A stretch of 15,065 nt of DNA from JBBQNY01 sp038330365 (GTDB lineage: Bacteria > Pseudomonadota > Gammaproteobacteria > Xanthomonadales > Ahniellaceae). This document shows, in pieces, positions 7,187-13,526 of the stretch. The stretch covers positions 1 to 15,065 of the forward strand of contig JBBQNY010000065.1 of the NCBI GenBank assembly GCA_038330365.1. The letters run 5' to 3'. The notes beneath the pieces were generated by a model, which saw nothing but the letters and a program-made list of their open reading frames with translations, made no database searches and was not told the DNA's origin. The position numbers and the translations under genes were made by a program. Within the stretch, counting starts at the first letter, position 1. Each line of letters opens with the position of its first letter.

Positions 7187-7506
7187 GTTCAACCCGATCG
7201 CAGTTTCGAGTGCCGGCCTCCCACCCGTGCCTGGAAGGCCATTTTCCGGGGCAGCCGATCGTGCCCGGAGTACTGTTGCTCGAGCATGTCCAGAGCGCGG
7301 CTGAAGTGCGGCTTGGCCATGAATTTGGATCCACGCGCTGGGCACAGATCAAGTTCATGCGGCCGTTGCTGCCGGAGCAGGAGGCCTTCATCGACCTTGA
7401 AATGCTGGGCGATGGGACCCGCATGCGCTTCCGGATCACAGCGGCCAGCGACGACACGCTGCTGGCCTCCGGGGAATTTGCGGCGACGGAGCCCAGCCTT
7501 GACTGA
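7183..7506 (+). CDS. ApeI-type 3-hydroxyacyl-ACP dehydratase (hotdog fold)
   Basis: This 107-residue single-hotdog protein has the signature HPCLEGHFPGQPIVPGVLLL. The GHFPG.PIVPG block of the FabA/FabZ/ApeI families includes the catalytic His (His20). A later IKFMRPLLPEQ strand is also typical. It would remove water from the 3-hydroxyacyl-ACP to give the conjugated double bond in each elongation cycle. GTG at 7183 overlaps the previous stop as GTGA, so translation is likely coupled. The frame stays open upstream to 7081, but that part lies within the membrane protein gene and shows no homology. It pairs in function with the ApeP-type dehydratase at 11465; in E. coli APE clusters the two act together. 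Confidence 0.88.
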   Translation: MSSTRSQFRVPASHPCLEGHFPGQPIVPGVLLLEHVQSAAEVRLGHEFGSTRWAQIKFMRPLLPEQEAFIDLEMLGDGTRMRFRITAASDDTLLASGEFAATEPSLD

Positions 7507-8542
7507 AGGCGGATGGAAAGCGCGGCCGGAGGGTGGCGGGCGTCTCGCAATCAGCCTCATGGCCGGCGCTGCGCTGCGCTTTGGCCGCACCGTGACTCGA
7601 TGGCTGCTGTATCCGATCACGCTGTATTTCCTGATCGTGCGGGGCCCGGAACGACGCGCGTCGCGTGCCTTCCTTACCCGCGCGCTGGGACGGCCGGCAC
7701 GCGTGCTCGACATCGCGCGCCACATGCACGCCTTCGCGTCCACGATCCTCGATCGGGTGTTTCTCCTCTCACGCAGTTTCGACGGCTTCGAGGTGACGGT
7801 ATCTGGCCTTGAGGCCCTGCACGCCGACATGGATCGCGGCCGTGGGGTGCTGTTGATCGGTTCGCACCATGGCAGTTTCGAGGTGTTGCGTGTGCTGTCC
7901 CGGCAACGACCCGACACGCGGATCGCGATCGTGCTGGACCGGTCGCAGAGTCCGGTCATCACCGCGCTGCTGGAAGAGCTGAACCCCGATCTCGCGCGCG
8001 ACGTGATCGATGCGGGGCAGGATCCCACGGCCATCGTGCTCGCCATCCGCGATGCTCTGGAGCAGGGCGCGCTGGTGGGATTGCTCGGTGATCGCGTGCG
8101 TGAAGGTCAGGCCGCGCAGGCGTGCGAGTTTCTCGGCGAACCCGCCGCCTTCCCGGTGGCGCCATGGCTGATCGCATCGGTGCTGCGGGTGCCCGTGCAG
8201 TTGAGCTTCGGCCTGTACCGGGGCGGTGCGCGCTACGATCTTCGCTTCGAACATTTCCTGGACGGCACCGAATTACCGCGGCGCGCGCGCGGGGATGCAC
8301 TCGCGGAAATCGGGCAGCGCTATTCGGCGCGACTGGAGCACCATGTCCGCGAGGCCCCGTTCAACTGGTTCAATTTCTACGACTTCTGGCGGAGCGATGG
8401 CAGCAGTGGAAACGATGTTGCAGAAAAGGACAGGCGCGCGGTGGCGGCCACTGGTGGCCGTGATGGCGAGCCTGTTGTTGCTGGTGGCCGTGCCGGCGCG
8501 CTCGACCGGGAACCCGCGGCAGACAGCCAGCGACAACCATGA
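7499..8542 (+). CDS. Lysophospholipid acyltransferase-like (LPLAT) protein of the pigment cluster
   Basis: This 347-residue protein starts at TTG 7499, overlapping the previous stop by 8 nt. This start keeps the N-terminus seen in the family (EGGGRLAISLM...RWLLYPITLYFLIV, a membrane segment at 33-48). ATG 7559 is a possible later start. The active-site motif is GSHHGSFEVLR with His123-X4-Glu128, and LLGDRV follows at 195-200. Members probably transfer an acyl group, here likely the polyene, to a lipid or glycolipid at the inner membrane. The core ends with FNWFNFYDFW (288-297). A further 50 residues rich in Gly, Arg and Ala are read entirely or largely over the start of the next gene in another frame, and I doubt they are functional. 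Confidence 0.82.
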   Translation: MTEGGWKARPEGGGRLAISLMAGAALRFGRTVTRWLLYPITLYFLIVRGPERRASRAFLTRALGRPARVLDIARHMHAFASTILDRVFLLSRSFDGFEVTVSGLEALHADMDRGRGVLLIGSHHGSFEVLRVLSRQRPDTRIAIVLDRSQSPVITALLEELNPDLARDVIDAGQDPTAIVLAIRDALEQGALVGLLGDRVREGQAAQACEFLGEPAAFPVAPWLIASVLRVPVQLSFGLYRGGARYDLRFEHFLDGTELPRRARGDALAEIGQRYSARLEHHVREAPFNWFNFYDFWRSDGSSGNDVAEKDRRAVAATGGRDGEPVVAGGRAGALDREPAADSQRQP

Positions 8543-9119
8543 CTCGGGCGGTGCACAGCGCGTCGATGATTTTCTGAAGCGTCTGGCGCAGCACGCCGCC
8601 GAGCGCACGCCGTTCGTCGAGCAGCGCGAATCGCTTCTGATGACCGAGCCCGTGACCCTTCGCGGTCATCTGGCGCGTGCAGCCGACGGCGTGCTGGTGC
8701 GCCGCGTGGAGTCGCCCTGGACAGAAGAGGCGCGCATCGACCGGGAGCGCGTGGTGCTGATGCGCGACGGTCGCCGTCGCAGTTTCGCGCTTGGCCGCGC
8801 GCCGGAACTGGTGGATCTCTTGACCGCCTTCGACATGATCCTTGCTGGCGGCAAGGCACCGGTGACGCCCCGCTATCAACTCGAACTTCTGCAATCCGGC
8901 TCGCGCTGGACGCTGAAATTCGAGCCGCTCGCGAGCCGAAACTCGAAGCAGAAAAGGCGGCTCACGCTGAGCGTGCACGGATCTGGCGACCAGGCCCGGT
9001 GTGTCGTCACGCGACAATCGGATGGCGCCGTCAGTCGCATGCTGATCGGCGCGGCAACCACGGCGCGTCCGACCATCGAACAGGGGTTCGCCGAATTCTG
9101 CGCCGATGCCGCAGACTGA
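8397..9119 (+). CDS. LolA-like outer membrane lipoprotein carrier of the aryl polyene cluster
   Basis: This 240-residue protein has a signal peptide: basic RTGARWRP, a hydrophobic core LVAVMASLLLLVAV (19-32), and cleavage probably after PARSTG. The mature part has LolA-type features: a helix with DFLKRLAQH, TPFVEQRESLLMTEPVTLRG, and the strand pairs GVLVRRVESPWTEEARI and VVLMRDGRRRSF. Such proteins (ApeL-like) sit next to the MMPL exporter and probably ferry the lipid-linked polyene through the periplasm to the outer membrane. ATG 8397 has GGAG only 2 nt upstream; ATG 8415 is an alternative that keeps the signal. Either start lies inside the acyltransferase ORF. The end overlaps the exporter gene by 14 nt. 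Confidence 0.82.
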   Translation: MAAVETMLQKRTGARWRPLVAVMASLLLLVAVPARSTGNPRQTASDNHDSGGAQRVDDFLKRLAQHAAERTPFVEQRESLLMTEPVTLRGHLARAADGVLVRRVESPWTEEARIDRERVVLMRDGRRRSFALGRAPELVDLLTAFDMILAGGKAPVTPRYQLELLQSGSRWTLKFEPLASRNSKQKRRLTLSVHGSGDQARCVVTRQSDGAVSRMLIGAATTARPTIEQGFAEFCADAAD

Positions 9120-11478
9120 AGGCCGCATCAAAGGGCCCCGCGGGAGACGCGGCGTCTGGATCCTGCTGATCTGGGCCGCCGTACTGGGAGCGGTCGCAAT
9201 CGCGACGGTGCCGCGTCTGCAGATCAGTGGCGATCTCCGCCAGTTCATGCCAGCACCGAGAAACGCCGACGAGCGTCTGCTGCTGGATGCGTTGGGCGAG
9301 GGCGCAGCCTCGCGTCTGCTGCTGCTCGCGCTTTCGGGAGACACGCCGCAATCGCTGGCGGAGGCGTCTCGCGCCTTGCGTGAGGCGCTGGCCGGCGCCC
9401 CCGGTTTTCGCGTCACGTCCAACGGCGATGATGCGTTCGAGTCGATCCCGGAATCGCTCAGGATCTACCGCTACCTGCTTTCGCCCACGCTGGATTCGCA
9501 AAACCTCGATGCCAGCTACCTGCGCCAGCAGCTTGAGATGCGCGTGCGCGACCTCGCCTCGCCCGCCGGTAGTTTGCTGGAATCGATCGTGCCGTCCGAC
9601 CCGACGCTCGAATCACTGGCCGTGGCCGACCGCATGCAGCCCGCCTCGACGCCACGCCTCGTCGAAGGCGTGTGGTTCGACCGTGCCGGCACGCGCGCCT
9701 TGCTGCTGGTCGAACTCGCGGCGAGCGGCGTCGATCCGCGTGCGCAGGCCAAAGCCGTCGCGCATCTGCAGACCGAGTTCGAACACGCCCGCGCGGGCGG
9801 GCCGATCCGTCTGGAGATCAGTGGCCCCGCAGCGTTCGCGGTCGCGCTCGAGGCCCAGACGCGCGGCGAAGCCTCGCGACTCGCAATGATCTCGACCGTG
9901 GCGATTCTGCTGCTGCTCGCGTTCGCGTATCGCGACTGGCGGCCGCCTCTCCTGGGCGCCATACCGCTGGCGAGCGCCGCCATCGCCGGACTCGCGCTGG
10001 TGAGCGTTGTGTTCGGCACGGTGCATGGAATTACGCTGGCGTTCGGATTCACGCTGATCGGCATCGCGCAGGATTATCCGGTCCATCTTTTCAGCAATGT
10101 GGGTGTAGCGCCGACGCCCGTGGCTGACGCGCAACGGATCTGGCCAACGCTTGCCACCGGGGCGATTTCCACGTGCATCGCGTACGCCAGCTTCTATCTA
10201 TCGGGTGTCGACGGACTGATGCAGCTGGCGACGTTCGCGATCGCGGGGCTTCTGGTCGCAGCCGCGTCGACGCGTTGGCTGTTGCCGCATCTGCTGCAGG
10301 CTTCACGCCGACCCGTCAGCGAGATGAAATGGGTACGCGGACTGGCGCGCATTGCTGCGCAGTTGCCGCGGCTGCGTGCGCCAATTCTCGTAGTTGCACT
10401 GCTGGCCTGCATCGCCGCGCTGGTGTCGCCGAAATCCTGGTGGGATGACAATCTCGCCGCGCTCACGCCGCTGCCCCCTGCTGCGCTGGCGCGCGATCAT
10501 GATCTGCGCGCGGAGCTTGGCGCACCCGACGTCCGTTACCTGCTGCTGGTCGCGGATACGTCCGTGGAACGCGTCCTGCAGCGCAGTGAAGCTCTGGAGG
10601 CGCCCCTCGCCAGACTTGTGCAACGCGGTGCGCTGAGCGCCTATGCGCTTCCCACACGGATCCTTCCCAGTGCAAGGACGCAGCGGCAAAGGCAATCACG
10701 ATTGCCCAACGCGGACAGGCTCGCCCGCGAACTCGAAATCGCACTCGAGGGGATGCCATTCCGGCCCTCGGTTTTCGCCCCGTTCCTGCGCGACGTAGAA
10801 GCCGCACGCGGAATCGCTCCGCTGACACCTGCGCGGCTCGCGGAGACATCCTTCGGCGCGTTTCTCGATTCCCTGTTGCGGGTGGAGGGCGACCAGGCAA
10901 CGGCGATGGTGACGCTGACCGGGGTCGAGAATCCCCAGGCCATCGCTGACTTCGCGCTAACCGCGGGACCGGGTGTGCGCCTGCTCGATCTGCGCAGTGC
11001 CGCCGAGTCGCTGGCGACCGGCTATCGCGGTCGCATGCTGGCAGCGCTCGGCGGCGCGGGCCTGCTGCTGGTGCTTGCCGTGGCACTGGCCCTGCGCCGG
11101 GCGCGCCGGGTCCTGCGGGTCATGACGCCCGTGCTGATCGCCGTCGTCCTGACCGCGACATGCCTGCATCTCGCCCGTGTCGCGTTTACCCTTTTTCACC
11201 TCATCGCGTTGATTCTGGGCGCCGGACTGGGTCTCGACTACGCCCTGTTTTTCGAACATGGAACCCGCTCCGCGCATCTCGAACGCCGCACGCTGCATGC
11301 GGTCGCCGTGTCCGCCACCTCGACCCTGCTGGTTTTCGGCCTGCTCGCCACTTCCGGCATTCCAGTGCTGCGCGCCATCGGTCTGACCGTATCCATCGCA
11401 GTGGTCTTCAACTTCCTGCTTGGAGCGACATTCGCTGCCGGCGCGCCGGACCGGGGAGCGGTGCATGCAGACACGTGA
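9106..11478 (+). CDS. MMPL/RND family exporter (COG4258)
   Basis: This 790-residue RND-superfamily permease is built as two similar halves. TM1 is at 17-35, a periplasmic domain at about 36-255, and a membrane bundle at about 258-398. TM7 is at 424-441, the second periplasmic domain at about 443-640, and the final bundle at 644-778. Each half carries an acidic residue in the proton-relay position: GIAQDYPVHLFS (Asp323) and GLGLDYALFFEHG (Asp711). Members in aryl polyene clusters (ApeM-like) are thought to drive the lipid-linked pigment out of the inner membrane and hand it to the LolA-like partner encoded just upstream. ATG 9106 lies within the end of the lolA-like gene. The end overlaps the next gene by 14 nt. 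The protein looks complete. Confidence 0.87.
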   Translation: MPQTEGRIKGPRGRRGVWILLIWAAVLGAVAIATVPRLQISGDLRQFMPAPRNADERLLLDALGEGAASRLLLLALSGDTPQSLAEASRALREALAGAPGFRVTSNGDDAFESIPESLRIYRYLLSPTLDSQNLDASYLRQQLEMRVRDLASPAGSLLESIVPSDPTLESLAVADRMQPASTPRLVEGVWFDRAGTRALLLVELAASGVDPRAQAKAVAHLQTEFEHARAGGPIRLEISGPAAFAVALEAQTRGEASRLAMISTVAILLLLAFAYRDWRPPLLGAIPLASAAIAGLALVSVVFGTVHGITLAFGFTLIGIAQDYPVHLFSNVGVAPTPVADAQRIWPTLATGAISTCIAYASFYLSGVDGLMQLATFAIAGLLVAAASTRWLLPHLLQASRRPVSEMKWVRGLARIAAQLPRLRAPILVVALLACIAALVSPKSWWDDNLAALTPLPPAALARDHDLRAELGAPDVRYLLLVADTSVERVLQRSEALEAPLARLVQRGALSAYALPTRILPSARTQRQRQSRLPNADRLARELEIALEGMPFRPSVFAPFLRDVEAARGIAPLTPARLAETSFGAFLDSLLRVEGDQATAMVTLTGVENPQAIADFALTAGPGVRLLDLRSAAESLATGYRGRMLAALGGAGLLLVLAVALALRRARRVLRVMTPVLIAVVLTATCLHLARVAFTLFHLIALILGAGLGLDYALFFEHGTRSAHLERRTLHAVAVSATSTLLVFGLLATSGIPVLRAIGLTVSIAVVFNFLLGATFAAGAPDRGAVHADT
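11453..11458 (+). promoter_or_regulatory. Ribosome binding site of the ApeP-type dehydratase gene
   Basis: GGGGAG lies 6 nt before ATG 11465. It selects this start over the in-frame ATG at 11420, which would extend 45 nt further into the exporter gene without homology. Confidence 0.65.
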
Positions 11479-11896
11479 GGACATCCAGCGGCTGATTCCA
11501 CACCAGGGCAACATGTGCCTGCTCGACACCATTGTGGAGTGGACGGATCGTGCGGTGCATTGCCGCACGCGCTCGCATCAGCGTGCCGACAATCCTCTGC
11601 GCTGCGATGGTCGACTGCGGGCCGTGCATCTCTGTGAATATGGTGCGCAGGCGATGGCCGTGCATGGCGGCCTGCTTGCCGCGACCTCTGGGGGCGTCGC
11701 CCGGCCCGGCCTCCTCGTCTCCCTGCGTGGCATGCGCATCGCTGTCGCCTGGCTCCACGATCTGGAAGAAGAGCTCGACGTGAACGCCGAGGTTCTGCTG
11801 ACGTCGGCGGACAGCTGGCAGTACCGTGTGGCGATCGGGCATCGTGGTCGCGTGATCGGCGACGGCCGGGCTGCCGTAATGCTGCGGCCGGGCTGA
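11465..11896 (+). CDS. ApeP-type 3-hydroxyacyl-ACP dehydratase
   Basis: This 143-residue hotdog protein has the ApeP/COG4706 pattern: RLIPHQGNMCLLD (His13), SHQRADNPLR and HLCEYGAQAMAVHGGL with Glu58. His and Glu at these places are the likely catalytic pair. It would act with the ApeI-type enzyme on the 3-hydroxyacyl-ACP intermediates of polyene synthesis; the two are a known heterodimer in E. coli-type APE pathways. The length is near the family norm. The start is fixed by a good ribosome binding site and gives a 14-nt overlap with the exporter gene. Its TGA is followed directly, in the same frame, by the ATG of a 46-codon ORF. Confidence 0.87.
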   Translation: MQTREDIQRLIPHQGNMCLLDTIVEWTDRAVHCRTRSHQRADNPLRCDGRLRAVHLCEYGAQAMAVHGGLLAATSGGVARPGLLVSLRGMRIAVAWLHDLEEELDVNAEVLLTSADSWQYRVAIGHRGRVIGDGRAAVMLRPG

Positions 11897-12037
11897 ATGC
11901 ACCAGGGCGCGCTGGTTGTGCGGTTGCGAGACGCTTCAACTTTCCGCATCCCGGCTGCAGTTGAGAATCAGGCGACGCCTGAAGCGAGGCGTTGCAACAG
12001 TGGATGCGGCCCGCGGCAAGAGGAGAATCCGGTATGA
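11897..12037 (+). CDS. Possible small coupled ORF, 46 residues
   Basis: The ATG follows the stop of the ApeP-type gene with no gap. The TGA overlaps the fabG start as ATGA. The peptide starts MHQGALVVRLRDASTF and ends with a polar, Cys-containing stretch (RRCNSGCGPRQEENPV). I recognise no family, membrane segment or signal. It may be a translated leader that couples ApeP to FabG synthesis, a decayed end of the dehydratase gene (same frame), or a chance open frame in GC-rich DNA. Chance is the default reading. Confidence 0.2.
   Translation: MHQGALVVRLRDASTFRIPAAVENQATPEARRCNSGCGPRQEENPV
11972..11995 (+). other. Intra-operonic hairpin upstream of fabG
   Basis: GCGACGCCT (11972-11980) pairs with AGGCGTTGC (11987-11995) across a 6-nt loop, giving nine pairs with one G-U. 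No T run follows, so it is not a classic terminator. It ends 25 nt before the fabG Shine-Dalgarno and could be an RNA processing or stability element. Confidence 0.35.
12021..12026 (+). promoter_or_regulatory. Ribosome binding site of fabG
   Basis: AGGAGA with a 7-nt spacer to ATG 12034 is the best Shine-Dalgarno in the operon. It rules out the upstream in-frame start at 11992. Confidence 0.75.
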
Positions 12038-12750
12038 CGATGCGAAGGGCGCTGGTGACGGGTGGCAGCGGCGACATCGGCGCCGCCATCTGTCGCGAAC
12101 TCATCGCTGCCGGACACTTCGTCTACGTGCATGCGCATGGCTCTCCCGGCCGCGCGCGGGATCTGGTGGGTGAGCTGGGCGAGCATGCAGCGACTTGTAT
12201 TTTCGATGTCACCGACGCCGGGGCGGCGGCGGCAGCGCTGGCGCAGGTGCTCGAGGACGGTCCGCTGCAGATCGTGGTGAACAACGCCGGCATCCACGAC
12301 GACGCCCCCATGGCCGGCATGAATTCCGCGCAATGGCATCGCGTTATCGACGTCAGCCTGCACGGTTTCTTCAATGTCACCCAACCCCTGCTGCTGCCGA
12401 TGGCACGCACGCGCTGGGGCCGCATTGTCTCGGTCTCGTCAGTGGCGGCCGTGCTCGGCAATCGCGGACAGACCAACTATGCCGCCGCCAAGGCTGCACT
12501 GCACGGTGCGAGCCGCTCGCTGGCGCGCGAAATGGCGTCGCGCGGAATCACCGTCAACGTGGTCGCGCCCGGCGTGATCGAAGGGCGCATGGCGGATTCG
12601 AATTTTCCGCCCGCGCAGCTCAAGGCCATGGTTCCGGCGGGCCGAGCAGGCACGCCCCGGGAGGTCGCAGCGCTGGTGCGCTTTCTCGCGTCTGACGACG
12701 CGGCCTACATCAATGGCCAGGTGATCGGCATCAACGGCGGTATGGCCTGA
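12034..12750 (+). CDS. fabG: 3-oxoacyl-ACP reductase, FabG/ApeQ type (SDR)
   Basis: This 238-residue classical short-chain dehydrogenase/reductase has the nucleotide-binding motif TGGSGDIG (9-16), Asp59 (FDVTD), NNAG (83-86), the catalytic Ser region VSVSS (132-136), Tyr149 and Lys153 in NYAAAK, and the structural NVVAPGVI. It would use NADPH to reduce the 3-oxoacyl-ACP after each condensation, ahead of the two dehydratases. The site normally held by the fourth catalytic residue, Asn, reads DVSLHG, with Ser108. It is the last gene of the operon; REPIN-bearing repeats follow. Position and length fit the pathway ketoreductase (ApeQ-like) rather than the housekeeping fatty-acid FabG. Confidence 0.88.
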   Translation: MTMRRALVTGGSGDIGAAICRELIAAGHFVYVHAHGSPGRARDLVGELGEHAATCIFDVTDAGAAAAALAQVLEDGPLQIVVNNAGIHDDAPMAGMNSAQWHRVIDVSLHGFFNVTQPLLLPMARTRWGRIVSVSSVAAVLGNRGQTNYAAAKAALHGASRSLAREMASRGITVNVVAPGVIEGRMADSNFPPAQLKAMVPAGRAGTPREVAALVRFLASDDAAYINGQVIGINGGMA

Positions 12751-12900
12751 GTTGCCCGGCGCGAAGCCAGACACTTTTCGCGTGATGCCCGAGGCGGCCA
12801 CCGTACGGACCCGAGTGCAATGGTCGAGACGGGCCCGTACGGAATACACGCAAATGCCCGAGGCGGGCCCCTACGGAATACACGCGAAGCTCGAGGCTCG

Positions 12901-12995
12901 TGTAGGAGCGCGCTGGCGCGCGATAGCGGCATGGTCGATTGAAGCGCAGCGGCACTGAACTGCATGGCGCCATCGCGCGTGAACGCGCTCCTACA
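12901..12995. repeat. REPIN A
   Basis: The left arm 12901-12928 (TGTAGGAGCGCGCTGGCGCG...) and right arm 12968-12995 (...GAACGCGCTCCTACA) form a long hairpin with a few mismatches. The inner spacer GCATGGTCGATTGAAGCG resembles that of the REPINs near parE, so all five belong to one family. Confidence 0.85.
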
Positions 12996-13134
12996 GGGGC
13001 ACGTACGGGGAACCTCCCGTCGGGGCAGGCGGGCGCTGCCGAAACCGCGCGCGACGCAGGAGGCGGGCACCTGCGGACCGGCGCGCAAGGGTCGAGGCGG
13101 GCACGTACGGAATACACGCGAAGCTCGAGGCTCG

Positions 13135-13229
13135 TGTAGGAGCGCGCTGGCGCGCGATAGCGGCATGTTCGATTGAAGCGCAGCGGCAGTGAACTGCATG
13201 GCGCCATCGCGCGTGAACGCGCTCCTACA
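13135..13229. repeat. REPIN B
   Basis: Left arm 13135-13162, right arm 13202-13229. It is nearly identical to REPIN A and in the same orientation, 234 bp downstream. Confidence 0.85.
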
Positions 13230-13402
13230 GGGGCACGTACGGAGATGCGCACGACGCAGGAGGCGGGCACGTACGGACCCGCGCGCGACGCAGGTGGCGG
13301 GCACGTACGGAACCGCGCGCAATGCAGGTGGTGGGCACCTACGGACCCGCGCGCAATGCCCGAGACGGGCCCGTACGGAATACACGCGAAGCTCGAGGCT
13401 CG

Positions 13403-13497
13403 TGTAGGAGCGCGCTGGCGCGCGATAGCGGCATGGTCGATTGGAGCGCAGCGGCACGGATCTGCATGGCGCCATCGCGCGTGAACGCGCTCCTACA
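13403..13497. repeat. REPIN C
   Basis: Left arm 13403-13430, right arm 13470-13497. It is nearly identical to REPINs A and B and in the same orientation, 268 bp after B. It ends 29 bp from the stop of the halogenase gene. Confidence 0.85.
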
Positions 13498-13526
13498 GGG
13501 GCACGTAGGGGGCAAGTCCGGTGTGG

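Larger units (their letters stand above)
12787..13522. repeat. 34-bp tandem repeat array interrupted by three REPINs
   Basis: A 34-bp unit typified by GCAGGAGGCGGGCACGTACG-GACCCGCGCGCGAC recurs in register. Whole units are at 12787 (35 bp), 12822, 12856, 13022 (degenerate), 13056, 13090, 13256, 13290, 13324 and 13358. Three more units are split by REPINs: each has CTCGAGGC on the left of the element and GGGCACGTA on the right. The palindromic core CGTACG is kept in many units. The array fills the 3'-3' spacer between fabG and the halogenase. Frames open across it (up to 256 codons) are side effects of high GC and repetition. Confidence 0.8.

Noticed and set aside
8370..9422. 350-codon minus-strand frame
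   Set aside because: It is antisense to the lolA-like and exporter genes, which have clear signal peptide and membrane features. No recognisable motif.
12034..12750. Housekeeping fatty-acid fabG
   Set aside because: A housekeeping fabG is expected next to fabD, acpP and fabF. Here it ends an aryl polyene operon, so a pathway-specific ketoreductase is the better reading.
12705..13475. Minus-strand frame of 256 codons and several plus-strand frames in the repeat region
   Set aside because: They translate the 34-bp units and REPIN arms; the repeated peptides (for example RAPVGARSRAMAP) follow from DNA repetition. No start signals or homology.
12787..13522. CRISPR array
   Set aside because: Repeats are contiguous 34-bp units without unique spacers, the interruptions are REPINs, and no cas gene is near.
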